Source of the DNA: Isoetes engelmannii
Taxonomy: Eukaryota; Streptophyta; Lycopodiopsida; Isoetales; Isoetaceae
DNA length: 21,050 nucleotides
Direction of reading: 5' to 3'
NCBI GenBank assembly: GCA_011763485.2
Contig: JAANSK020273935.1
Coordinates: forward strand, 1 to 21,050
The notes beneath the pieces are model-generated. The model worked only from the letters and a program-made list of their open reading frames with translations, was not told the origin of the DNA and searched no databases. The translations under genes and the position numbers were made by a program. Shown one piece after another: positions 1 through 12,300 of the stretch. Positions within the stretch are counted from its first letter, which is position 1. Each line of letters starts with the position of its first letter.

Positions 1-251
1 AACTCATTGCCGGAAGGGGCATTTTAACAATTTCGCAAAAATTAGGGGTATTTTTATAAATAGCCCTAAATATGGGGGTATTTTGACAATTTTCCCATTT
101 AATTATGTTCTCTAATCTAATATAACGAGCAGGATCCGCTTGTTAGTCATGATATTTGGAGGGCAAAAATTTTCACAAAAATGTGCACGTGTTCCATTCC
201 TTCCCACACATTTAGTGGGAATAAAGTATAGATGAAACTCAGTGTACATAC
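1..251. other. Intron sequence at left edge; no gene seen
   Basis: Lies downstream of the last visible exon of the kinase gene. It contains an AT-rich stretch with repeated GGGGTATTTT-like blocks (about 15-100), of a type often seen in plant repeats; no family is assigned. The remaining C-lobe exons of the kinase must lie further left. Confidence 0.5.
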
Positions 252-325
252 CACAAATCTAGCACGTTCCCTTCGTACGCCAAGTTTTAATTTGAAGTGA
301 CCAAATACATGCCCAAAATCGATAT
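252..325 (-). CDS. PI3K-like exon (DFG and activation loop)
   Basis: 74 bases between TTCCTAGCAG and GTATGTAC. Joined to the previous exon it restores HIDFGH. The activation loop follows as VFGHFK, then [12 protein letters not shown]. In class I enzymes the equivalent loop (FKxKxGxxRERVPF) carries the basic residues that accept PtdIns(4,5)P2. Here the Pro of the family is Arg. No later exon is visible down to base 1. Confidence 0.95.
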
Positions 326-3300
326 CTGCTAGGAAAAACAAATAGTTACCTAAAAATAGAAATTCGAAAACACAAGGGCAACTTATAAAGTATGTATTAA
401 CAAGTAACATACGGAATAGTTCTCCGTTTTCTTTTAGCATGATATTGTCATTGTGTCGATCACCAATTCCAAGCACGCATGTTGCAACACAATACCCAGC
501 ACAAGATCTCTTGAAATTGTCAATCATTTTTGCTAATAACATATTGTCTACATAGAAAAACAAATATTATGCAAAGATAACATAATAAGACTTGGTAAAA
601 TGCAATACTCATGCAGCAACATCTCATTTCTTTTGTCTAGTGGTTAACCATCGGTTTAACTACAAAGAGGTCAATTATCAGGCATATATAAGGTGTCATG
701 ATGTATAACGAATGAGAGTAAATGACTATCTTTCTCTTGAATATAAAAATGACGTTTTTTATAAGAAGAATGTGAAAAAAGCCATAATATTTGTAATTTA
801 TTTTATTGTTCGGGTTCTTTCAGTGTGAATACAATGTTAGAAAAATTGTCATCGAATTACAATGTAGTCACTTTTAAATTTAAACTTGTGGTGTTGTCAA
901 CTTAGTAAATGTTGTTGTAGAAGGATGCCTCAATTCAGCACATCAATATGAAGCATTCCTAAAGGAATTCTATTCATAGCATTCCTAAAGGAATTCTATT
1001 CATAGTACTATTCCTTCAGAAGAAATTAGAATTGAATTGGATTGAATTTAGAGAAATATGCCCACCAATCTTTAAAATGATTCCAACTAGAAAATATTAA
1101 ATAAAGGCTTTGGCCTTAGTTACTTTACATGCAACATAAGATGGTGCACTTATAGACTTCAACTTAGTGCTAAACTGACTTATATACCTAATAATTTTGA
1201 TAGCTAGTTTCTATAGTTACGTATAGAAACTATAGCTATAGTGACTTTGGTCTATTCGAGTTATGTATTTGAATCACACGACTAAAGTTCACACCTTATG
1301 TACTTTGGGAACAGAAATATAAGTTAAGAAAATATACTCTGTTTCGCTTGAACTTGTAACCAATCAATAAGTGTTGTTTCCCTTAGGCTACGTCTATGTC
1401 CAAGCATCTGCAAGATATTAAATATATTTCTATTGCATTATATTATCTAGTCAATATCTTTTAGAGGCCTATTCAAATTGATTCATCACATGCTCTTACT
1501 TCACTCTCATAACTAACTAGATATATGGTGAATGAGGATATGAGCCATTAGGTTCGTGAATGATATCTCCCTTTTTTTCTTTTTTCTTTTTTTTTTTTTA
1601 ATGAATATAGCCACTGCAGTTTAGCAGTTTATCAGGCTTCACATTTAAATGGCCTACACCACTATAGCTAGGTAAGAATGGTGTGCACCACCTTTTTTAA
1701 TGGCCAAGCTAAGTGGGTTGCATGGTATTATATGGTACATATATGACTTGATAGTTGCACAAAGACATACGGGCAGCAAAGAGCTTGAATAGATGCACAA
1801 GACATACAAGGAATGGAAAAAATGTGATTTCCAAGAGCATTCAAGCTGGAAACAGCCATGGAAATGAGCTTGATACATTATGTTCATAAAAGTGATCATA
1901 AAGGAGCATCGAATCTAAAAAGGAAACAAGGACCCGTGGATCTGGCAACAAGATTAATGGGGATTCCATTATTCCTAATATACAGCGGCCTGAAGACTAT
2001 ACTGTAGATCAAGGCGAAAATCCAGGTATTTTTTGGTTTGGTTAGATGAATAGGAACAAAAAGCAGTAAAGCTATGCACATTTGACTTAATATGACATGC
2101 TTGAAATACAAGGCAGTACTTTTTCAAGTTGTCAAAATTATCTACTATTCTAATTTTTGAAAGACGTCAAACTTTTTAAAAAATCCAAGCCGAAAGACAG
2201 ATACAAATGCACCGACGGGATTAAGATCTCACAGGATAATCATGATCCACTGAGTAAGACCACCGACCTATGCATAAGACAACGCACTGAAATAGATCTC
2301 AAAGATCAATTGTTGCTTGGCAGTAGCAAGCGAAGAGCAATGGTAGGCCTTAACAATTCTAGCTTGAGCAGTAGGAATATCCAAGCCTATAAAGACACAC
2401 AATCTTTTGCGCTTCCAGATAGACCCAACAACCATCCTGATGCTAAGTGAAAGGCCTGACTTCGCAACGTGTTCCAAGTATCAAGATAAATAGCCAAGAG
2501 CACTTGCTGACTTGTCAATATCACATGGAAAAAAAAGCAGCCAAGACCAAACAGGCTGGAGATGATCACACAAACACTCAATAGTTTCATCCCTTTGCTT
2601 GCACAGCAGGCAGAATGCTTACACTCGAGGATTGAATCTGTGAACAAGCACATTCACACGAGGACATCTATGAAGAATCTGCCACCAAAGCACAGCCATC
2701 TTAGGACGAAGTAGTTTATTCCAAGCCCAAACCCACATACGTCTCCAACTAGTAGGCGGGAGCTGAAGGGACCACTTAGTAGATGGCGAAAGAATATCAC
2801 CAGTGACAAGCAACTTATACGTAGAGTTCACGAGCCCATGCTCGTGAACGCTCTGATGGAAAATCTACATGCACCCTTCAATAGCCTCTGGAGCAGTAAA
2901 TGACAAAGAACAAGTGACCTCTTGCCAAATAGGTCGCTCCCATCGAGACAACAAGAACCTGGTTTGAAAGACCTCCCAGGTCGCTAACTGGCTAGAATCA
3001 TACCATGCTGCCGTTGTCAAGATTCCTACTAACCTCCAGCGCCGTTGAGTTAATGGATTAAGATTATTTTCCACATGTATTCACCAACAAGGAGCACTCA
3101 ACTGATGGTAAGCAACAGGATCAATACGAGATATGGTCCATACTGTCTCCCAAGACTTTAACAAGCCTTTCAAAAAAAGGAGAAGCATTAGAAACATGGC
3201 ATAGCTGATAAAAGAGAGCTCAAGGAAGAAGCGGTTTTAATGAAGCTTTCCCAAAATGAATACAATGTGCAAGCGACTGTTTAAGCAACTGCAATCCAGG

Positions 3301-6300
3301 TGAATCAACCATATCATTGAGCATCCTTGAAATGAACTTAGAAATCGGAATCTTACTTTGCAAATGGAAATTTGTCACCAAGCCACCAGTAAATTTTGGT
3401 TAGTGCATTTAGACCATGCAATCTTCACCACAGCATGCTCTTCATTCCCACCCCAGATAAATGCTATAATATCCCAAGCATCTGAGCTAGAAATACAAAT
3501 GTCCAGTGCCCACAAAAATACCTAGAAGTTTAGTAGCCTTCCCATGAGGAAGCACATTTTAAAGAAAACCAGGAACACAAGGAGGCACAACACTATCAAG
3601 CGTCCATAAAGTAGAGCACTTTGGCCAACCTACAAGAACACCAGATGTTAAAGAAAAAGTATCAAGAAGAAGCTTTGCACTTTGAAGATTGTCTGCATCA
3701 GCAATAAGAAAGAGGAATGTGTCATCAACATACTAGCATATTGATAACAAACTTTGTGAACCATCCGCCATAGTCAGACCCTGCACTATCGCATCTCGCA
3801 CTGCCTTAGCGAATAACTGCCTGCCCAACAGAAGAAGCAGTGGAGGGTTCCCCCTGAAAAAGAGTAGTAGACCGTGCAGAGATGTGGAGTTTCATAACTT
3901 CATTAGTGAACTACTGACCAAAACCCAACGTCAAGAGGCTCTTTCTCAAACATTCCCAATCCACACTATCATACGCCATGGCGAAATCTAATTTAAGATA
4001 GACTATGCACTGACCTTTTAATCTGGCCCAATACATAGCCTAATAAGCAGCAACAACATTGTCTAAAATGCACCTCCTTGGTAAGAAGCCAAATTGAATA
4101 GGAGAGATTAAAGACGCCAAGACACCACGTACTTTGTCTGCAAGGGGCTTAGCAAATATTTTTATACACGGATTTGGCTCCTTACACTTGGGAATAAGAG
4201 AAATGCAGCCCTATGCAGCCAGTATTTAGAATATTATCCAAACTTCTGAACCCAAGAAACTCATTGTAAAGGTCACAACCCAACCAATCCCAATATTCCT
4301 GAAAGAATTTCACTGGGAGACCATCTAGGCCAGGGCACTTGTCTTTCTTTAAACGAGAAGCAGTTGAATGTAAGTCATTGATGGTGATGTCTGATTCTAG
4401 GTGTGCATGTTGCTCTCCTGATAATACGTGTGTACCTTCGATAAGACTGTAGATTGCATATCCTCTTGAAACGGCAATTGATGTCTGGCAAAAAAAAGAG
4501 GGAAAATGGTCATGAAGATATGGCTTCAACTGAACCGGCCCAGAAATCTATGAACCATCAGACAAAATAAGGGAATTAATAGAGGCCATCATACGCCTTC
4601 TCTTAGCAGCCCGAAAAAAGAAGTGAGAGCATTTATCAACAGATATAAACCATTCCAATCTAGCCTTTATCTTGGCTTTATTCATATACTGTCCCAATAG
4701 CTATAATCTCTATCAAGATTGCTTTCTCCCTAATACCAGAAGAAGGGGAAAGAGCGCGACATCTTTGCAACTCCTGAGCAACCCGGTTAATTGGCCTCTA
4801 GCCTAGACCACCTGCGCATGACCCTTTGCAAAGAATTTAACAGCCCTAAGAGCATCATTAACACCAGCCATACCACCCGTATGAGAGAATTTATGAGAGC
4901 AGGCATTCCTACAGCCCGCAATGAACTCATTATTCTTCAAATGTTTAGTATTAAGCTTGAAGTAAGTTTTTGTAGCTCTTCTAGAGAGAGGTTGTCCAAT
5001 AGAGAACCATTATGGATTATGATCTGATACTGCACTGTCCAACAAATTAGTTTTCTGTAACTGAAGAAAATCCGCAGCTATACCATTATCATAGCTGCGA
5101 TCATGTCGGGTATAAGCTCTTCCATTGCCTGTCATGTGAAGGTTTGATCTCCATCAACCTCCACAAAGCCACAATCATGCAAAAATGTTGCCATTGCTCC
5201 CTCTCAAATCCCTGAACCATCTGCAATCCCCTGCCACATCTGTCTGTCTTCAATTCAACCATATTGAAATCCCCAATGAGAAACCATGCAACATTATTGC
5301 CTAGCCTGAGAATCTTACTATGAAGAGATGCCCACAAAGCTCTCATTTGACGCGGATAATTGTGGGCATAAACACTCACTAAACCACATTCTTGCCCCCG
5401 CTCTTTCCATTTAATAATTATCCAATAATCAAACATGTCCACTGAGTGAAAGTGACATTCAAAGAGGGCTTCCATGAAGTCAGACCTGCTTTAGCATAAT
5501 CAGTAGCCGCTACAAGCACATTGTAATCATGTCCCAAAATATTAACCAACTTTTGAGCATCATCTTTACGACACTTGTGATTCTGAAAACATCATAGATC
5601 CATAGAAAACTTAGATAGATAGATAGATAGATAGACAACCTACTCCTTTTGCGTAGAGAAGAAGCCACTCCCAAACATTCCAAGAAAGATATTCATGTGG
5701 ACAGTTGAGGGTGCTCCCCATCCATCTCAGTGACCTCAGAATGATTAATTGCATCTAAGAGGTCTTCCCATCGTGTGCGAGTAAGTGGCAAGGGGGAGCC
5801 TCCTCTCTGTTCCACCATTCCATCATGTCCTGCAGCATTTGGCAGAGTGGAGCACCGCTCTGCTCCACCCACTCCATGTTATATGCAAATTGTGGTGAGG
5901 GAGAGCCCCCTCTCTGCTATGGCCTTCCACGGGGTACCTCCGTCTCCGATAAGGGGATAATGGCCTGTTGTTGTGTGCTTCCATGTTCTTCTTCATTAGG
6001 GTGTGCCTCATGAGAAGCAGATTGAGCAAATTATGATGGGTGCCTTTCTTCAAATTAACTTTTGTCCAGCCATCTGGAGCTCTTTCTCGTCGTTCCTGCT
6101 GCTCTTGGGTCGTTTGCAACTTAGCTCTAGCATCAGCACTAAAAACAGATGCAGACTGCACGTTAGAAGCTGAAGACATATTGGCATCCTTATTACTTGT
6201 CTCTTTAAGAGATGTGGAATGGGGGGGCGCAGGTCTGGGAGTAACAGAAGTGAGAGGCGAAGAGGTAACAGGAATGTTGGCAGGGCGATCTCGCTTAGCA

Positions 6301-9300
6301 CGAAAGTTTACAAATAATTCAAGTTGGGAAAACAAATCAGCAAAGTTGAGGACCATTCAATAGTTGCAAATAAAATTTGAGGAACATATGGCCACTGATA
6401 ATGATAACTGAGCTAGGAAACCACAAGAGTAGAGAAACACAAATCTTAGCACCATCAACAATAGAATGAGCCAAACGAGTACCCTAACCATTAGCAAGAC
6501 TCATAAGGAAGTCCGGCACAAGCAGATCAGGTGGAAGATCTAAAACAACAACACAAGGCAACAACAACATCATCAAATATAACCAAAAAGAAGTTCGACC
6601 AATCCTGCGCAGATGGCATGTCAACCAGTACTCAAGCTTTCTAATATAAAAAAATGCTCTGATATAATGGCCCACTACACCAAATGACATCAAGTTACCG
6701 ATACACCTCTTGTGCAGATCATGATCAATCTGCACAACATTGTAGTCAGATGCTGTTAGAGTGTCTCTACATACCTATACCTCTGTTTGATAAAAGACAT
6801 CCAGATGAGGTAATTGAAAATCGAGTTGAGTCTCATTCGCTTGAAGCTCTCTAAGAAAATTACCAATATCTTTCTTATTATTTTGAACCATCATATCAAT
6901 AGCAGTAGAGAATCGAGTAGAAGATACTGCTAAAGACATATCATCGCTCTCATGTATTTTCGTTGGCAGCGGCCACTGATCTCCAAGGTAAGGCAGGCGA
7001 CAAGGCTGAAGATGGAGGAAAAGGGGGAGTGGATGCATTACCAAAAGATGCAGACTGATCCTCAGTAGAAACAGAAGGAACATAACTATTTGAAACATGA
7101 CCCCGTGGAGGCAACTGAGGGAAATCATCTGTAGTGAATCTAGATTCTCTCCCTTCACACGCAGGAACCTTAGAAGAACCAAAGGATTAATTTGCATTGC
7201 CATAGACTCACCTGGCACTAGCAATGAGGAAGCTGAAGACTGTAGAGCCACTTCTTCTTCTAAATTAGAAGAAGAAGCTCACATCGTCATACTGGCAGAG
7301 ATTTACAACAGCAAATTCAACAAGTTTTATGGCAAAAAAATACCTCATGCAGCACACCATTGGGAAGTCCTCGAAATTAGCTTTCTAATGTATTTTCTTC
7401 TATGCTATGTCATACATATATCTTGACTTCTTGAGGAGAGATTGCTAGTTCCTCAACGGTCCTGTATCCAATTCTCTTCCAAGAAAAACATGGTCCTTGT
7501 GCCTACAACGTGCGACTTTGAAATTACATATCATCTACTTCTAGAAGGTGGTAAATATGGAAAATACCTGACTTTCAAATGTCGCATACGCACTAGCAAT
7601 GGGTACATCTTAAAGCCAGTTGAAAGGAGAAATGTGCATGTTGCTTCTCCCGATGGAATGTCCAGGTGCAGAGATGTATACATGTGCAGAATGATGAAAA
7701 CCACACTTGAGGCAGTATATCGATACATGCTTCCTTGTGAAGCTTCTCGTGGTTCATAAGCCGTACTTATTATCACATTTGCCCATTAAGAGGCATAGAA
7801 CAATTGCGCCAATTCGCACTAGTGCACACTGCCTCAAAATTGAAACATGTAGATGGAACTGTGACGAACGTGAAAACAAGGTATGTCATTGTTTCCAGGT
7901 ATTGAAGATGAATGCCACACTCTTCAGCTTTACCTAGGGTTTCCGACTATTCGAGCACGATATGTTGACTTGATAGGTACAAATGTACAGTCTAGCAATG
8001 ACTCTATTACTGCTAAGGTTTTTCCTCCGGAAACTCTTGGAGGTGGGGGTTTTGTAATCTTAGGTAGTAATAGTCTTGTTGTGCTCTCTTTCTTTGATTG
8101 GGCCCGTTGACCTCTTGGTCTCCGTGGACAATAAAAGTCAATTCAATTCAATTATATACTTTCTAATATTGATTGTAACGCCTTGTCTTAATAAGAAGAG
8201 TGTCCTCCTTGATAAGGTATACATGCCTACGGATTGATCATCCAGATGGCTATGTTATCCATCAACCTACAAGGCAATCCAAAAATCGATCTTTTAGAAA
8301 GGGTTTGTATTTCAAGTTGTCTACGACATATAGAAATAGATCAATATCTAAAGATAATGCCTTTTTAAAGGTGCAGGTCCAAATGCCACCATCAAAGCAT
8401 CTTCTGAACAATAATCAGAGAGTTATTAGGCATACTTTGTTTGATCCATATATTGATCATGTGAAGAATTGGATGGCTCAATACAAAAGAGGAGGTGCTT
8501 GACTCATTCCCATCACATCATTCAATAGTTGTTATATGCGGATGATATTGTTCTCTTACCTCACACACAAGCCAGTATGCAATATCTTGCTGCAGTAAAT
8601 AGCTTTATCAGGGCATCGGTATGTGAGTGAACCTAGCCAAATCCATGGCTTTAGTCATTTCCCCATCACAATAGCCCAGGTCATGTCAATTCACATGCCA
8701 GAGACAACTAGTGGAACTGGTGGCACAAATATAGAAGTATCTCTCGTGAATAGAGGTCACAACTAATATGCCTTATGATACTCGTATTTGCAAAAGGGAA
8801 ATGATGGGATGTAAATATTTGTATCATATGTAGAATTATTGCTTCAAGACAAAACTTTACAATTGATACCATCAAGCACACTTGTTCAACATGTCGGTTG
8901 AGCCAGTTCTTCTATGGGTCCCTCCTATAACAATTGCCACATTGGATAGTCTAGAACATGCTCAAAAAGCCTTCTTGACTCGTACATTAGGGTCAAATTC
9001 AGAGGATTCATGTCACTTCAACATGCAGCAGTAAAATGCCACATGCTCTACTGTCAAAAAATAGAAATTTGGGGGGGGGGGGGCACACACTGTGAACCCT
9101 AGTGTTCACAATTGATATCACTCAAAGGAGACTTGTTGGAAAGAGATGCATGCATTCTGCCACTATCCAAGATTCATCTACATATACATGTGAATGATAC
9201 TATAGAGCTTATCCATTTGAGGTAATACATGGATGGTTATTTCGTATGTAAGCTCTGGAATATAGCTCATTACAAGGAGCAATTCTACTTTGACCTGTGG

Positions 9301-12300
9301 GGCACAAGAATATTTGTTAGCACACCTGCTATGAAGACACAATGTGTCATTGCATCTCTTCGCACATGTGCAAATTAGAACGAGGAGGTGGATAAACGAG
9401 TTCACGATTATCAGAAGGAGGTATACTAGATTTTGCATCAACTCCCATCTCCACGTGAGATTTTACAAACACATCTGGTGGTTGCTTCTCGAGGGTTGCA
9501 CTTAATCTAAAGTATATATGGCATGTGTGTACATAGGGTCAAGAGAAATCATCCCTTATATGGAAGTTTCCTAAGAAAATATCCATCATATTTCATATAC
9601 CCTTGCCATATTTTTTTTATATGTATACGGAATTTAAGCAAAAAAAAAATCCCCTCCCATACTTATATGTATGGTTTTGGCCCAAGAAAAACCCCCCTCC
9701 CGTACACTCACATGTTTTGTACGATTTTTTCTGAGTGCCCTCCCAGGGGTTGCTCTTGTATCTTATATTCCATAAGTTCTTGAGCAACCTGTAACATCAT
9801 GTCCATAACAAATACATTGATTCGTATATATTTTTCAGTATGTTCAATATTATCAATGTATCCTTTGTACTGGATTTCAAATACCATTTGGCATGTGGCA
9901 TGTGGAGTTCAACTCAATTCTATGCACTGGTCGATCGTGAACCAGATATCGATAGCCATTTAGAATAATAACGGTGTTTAATATGTCTAATCCCAGCTAG
10001 TTATATATACAACATTGTCTCTCTATGACTATGTGACTGCCTATTCTCTGCACCCACATCACTAGTTTGGGTAGTTCTTCCCACATCACTTGTGGGACAA
10101 CCCTAACTTGACTAAATTCTCCCAAGACATGATGTTTATCATCAACTACTCAAACACGCATTTTAGCCACATCCTTTATCATCCTGCCATAAGCTATATT
10201 TTTCAATCTCTTTCAACATATTAGTACCATAGATCCCCACAAAGCAAAATTCTTCCACATACTTCAACCACTTAAAGTTCAAGCCACTCCTCAGATAAAC
10301 CCCATATGCACCCCACAACAATAGCCACAACCCCTTGATTCTGAGTCAACAAGCCAAAGTCACTCCAATCAACCAAGAACATCCTCAATAAAGGTTTTCG
10401 CACTTGGAAATGCATTCTAAAACGGTCTTAGATCAAGTTCGTACAGTTTTATATCAAAAGCACCCAAGTTATTTCTCATTCTCTAACTCTCTCTTAGATC
10501 TACTCTCTTGCAAATAGAGTGGCCAATATGCATACCTTGTAAAAATTGTATATATACCTTTTCAAACAATGACAATGATATGGCGTGATACAACTGCAAT
10601 AAATAAATGTCTTTTGAAAGTGATGAATGTCTTGCATAATGCACAAAGACAGCATATAGTATGTCCTTGAAGATAATATTACTTATTCTCTAAATTTATA
10701 TACAAGAAATCCTCTCACAACCTGCAAAGTTGTCGTATGTTGTGTGGCTTATGTATGTGAAGGCATTCTAACCTATAAACCACTTTCACCAATCCTTATT
10801 TAAGTTTTGCCGCCTCTTTCAATGCTCTTAAGGGAAGTCTACTTGGACTTGATAAAAAATGTGGCCCATAGTAAAATCCGAAGGTCAATAACGTACTTCA
10901 AGATCACATTTATGAAGGGGACTACCCCTGTGAGGCTGTTACAGCCAGTAAATGGGCTCGCCCCCATTTACGTGTTTACCCCTTTAATCGGTAGGATCAC
11001 CAAATCTTACATGCCATAGCTGGATTGTCCCACCCAATCCTACACCCAGAGCAAGATTATCACACCAGAGCAGGTCTATTGGCAACCACAGCAGGATTAT
11101 CATGTGCAGAGCAAGATTATCAGGACCCATAGCTGAAACCAAAGCAAATCCAGGGATTTAGAATAAGGCTGGAGCTGATTCCGGCCTGTCACAGGGTTGG
11201 CACCAATGGTGGAGATGGAGTGGACCATGAATCCTGCCGGTTAAGGACAACTTACATCTCTCCAAATCGTACGAATGAGATAGCACAACAATCATAAAGA
11301 CCTGCACTCTTTGTTAGGTATAGCTTCAATTCTAATCCCAAATGAATACTGGACACCCCCCCCCTCCCTCTTTTTTTTTTTTTTGACTTGGATAGAATGT
11401 TTTCAATACACCTAGTTGTCTAGGTGTTTTTGTGGGATCGACGGATCCGACGACTGAGGTATTCCAGAGTGCACCTCATTTAGAATATATAGCACACTAA
11501 TACAATAACTAATGTAAAGTCTAGGGTTGCAAGATCTACGTGATGGCTGGATAAGTCAAGCTCGAAAGTACCTGTGTTATCATAATGTACATACCCTTCT
11601 TAACTATAGCACGTAGCAACTAATGAAGTAACGATGCTACGTATGTAAAAACCATGAGCATGCAAGTATCAAAGTTGACACCCCAGTTCTAAGGAACTCA
11701 ACTTGAATTTCGATATGTTAGGTCTACGTGGTGGCTGGTTAAGTCAAGCTTGAAAGTACATATGCGTTATCATAATGTGCATACCCTTCTTAACTATAGC
11801 ACATATCAACTAATGAAGTAATGGTGCTACGTATGCCAAGAACATGAGCATGCAAACTATTGAAGTTGAGTGCCCAGTCCTAAGGAACTCAACTTGATCC
11901 CCAACATGTTGCAAAGGGAATGTCATAACATGATGGAACTATTTGACATACTTTAACACAATTTATGAAATGCTTATTACCAACCTTGGATATTCCAGCT
12001 ATTGTTATAGACTTCTCCACAACTTGTATCATTCCGCTATCAACACTAGTGGCTACACATTTGTATGGTGTGAGATGAAGGTCCAATCCCTCTTCCAGCC
12101 AAAACTGTAGATAGCATTATCCATTATATATAAGCATATGTTTCTATCCTTTATTCTGAAAAACAATGACAAAAGACAACGTTCTGAGGCTTTTAAGGCA
12201 CAAATAATTGTACACTGCATGCATGAGATAATAATTGCACGTCTAAAATGGATTGCTTCCTCGTTCTAGAAGAAACTAAACCTAAAATTTGTTTTATGTC

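Larger units (their letters stand above)
1571..7260 (-). mobile_element. L1-type LINE, decayed, same strand as host gene
   Basis: Order on the minus strand: ORF1-like region (about 7250-5800), ORF2 start near 5696, endonuclease, reverse transcriptase, C-terminal zinc-binding region, a 3' untranslated stretch, and a T-rich run at 1571-1602 that is the poly(A) tail on the element's strand. Length of about 5.7 kb fits a nearly full-length plant L1. Many stops and frame breaks show it is dead. The 5' end is approximate, and I could not identify target-site duplications. Confidence 0.8.
548..11984 (-). other. Giant intron (or two introns flanking a missed exon) in the kinase domain
   Basis: Bounded by the GTTGGTAA donor after exon 17 and the TCTATGTAG acceptor before the catalytic-loop exon. 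Phase 0 on one side and phase 1 on the other cannot be joined directly. About 25-32 residues that the family has between TIAxI and the helix before SCAGYC are also absent. So at least one small exon should lie inside; I did not find it. The intron is filled with repeats: a LINE, a second reverse-transcriptase fragment and tandem repeats. Confidence 0.75.

Noticed and set aside
1-120. GGGGTATTTT-rich block considered as a long terminal repeat end.
   Set aside because: No TG...CA borders, primer site or coding domains are visible; only a repeat-like flavour.
5613-5634. (AGAT)n run considered as a CRISPR-like or functional repeat.
   Set aside because: A plain microsatellite of 4-base units inside a dead LINE; no spacers.
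9071-9083. 13-base G run as a G-quadruplex element.
   Set aside because: A single homopolymer without spaced G tracts; may also be a sequencing or assembly artefact.
10760-10860. Minus-strand stretch reading VQVDFP ... LNKDW ... KWF as the missing kinase exon.
   Set aside because: Several stops interrupt it and no phase-compatible splice pair is visible; the resemblance is probably chance.
10807-11019. Plus-strand open frame [15 protein letters not shown]...
   Set aside because: Short, no recognised domain, and its end falls into the minisatellite; likely chance.
11356-11427. C run, T run and hairpin read as a rho-independent terminator.
   Set aside because: The setting is a plant nuclear intron, and the T run precedes rather than follows the stem.
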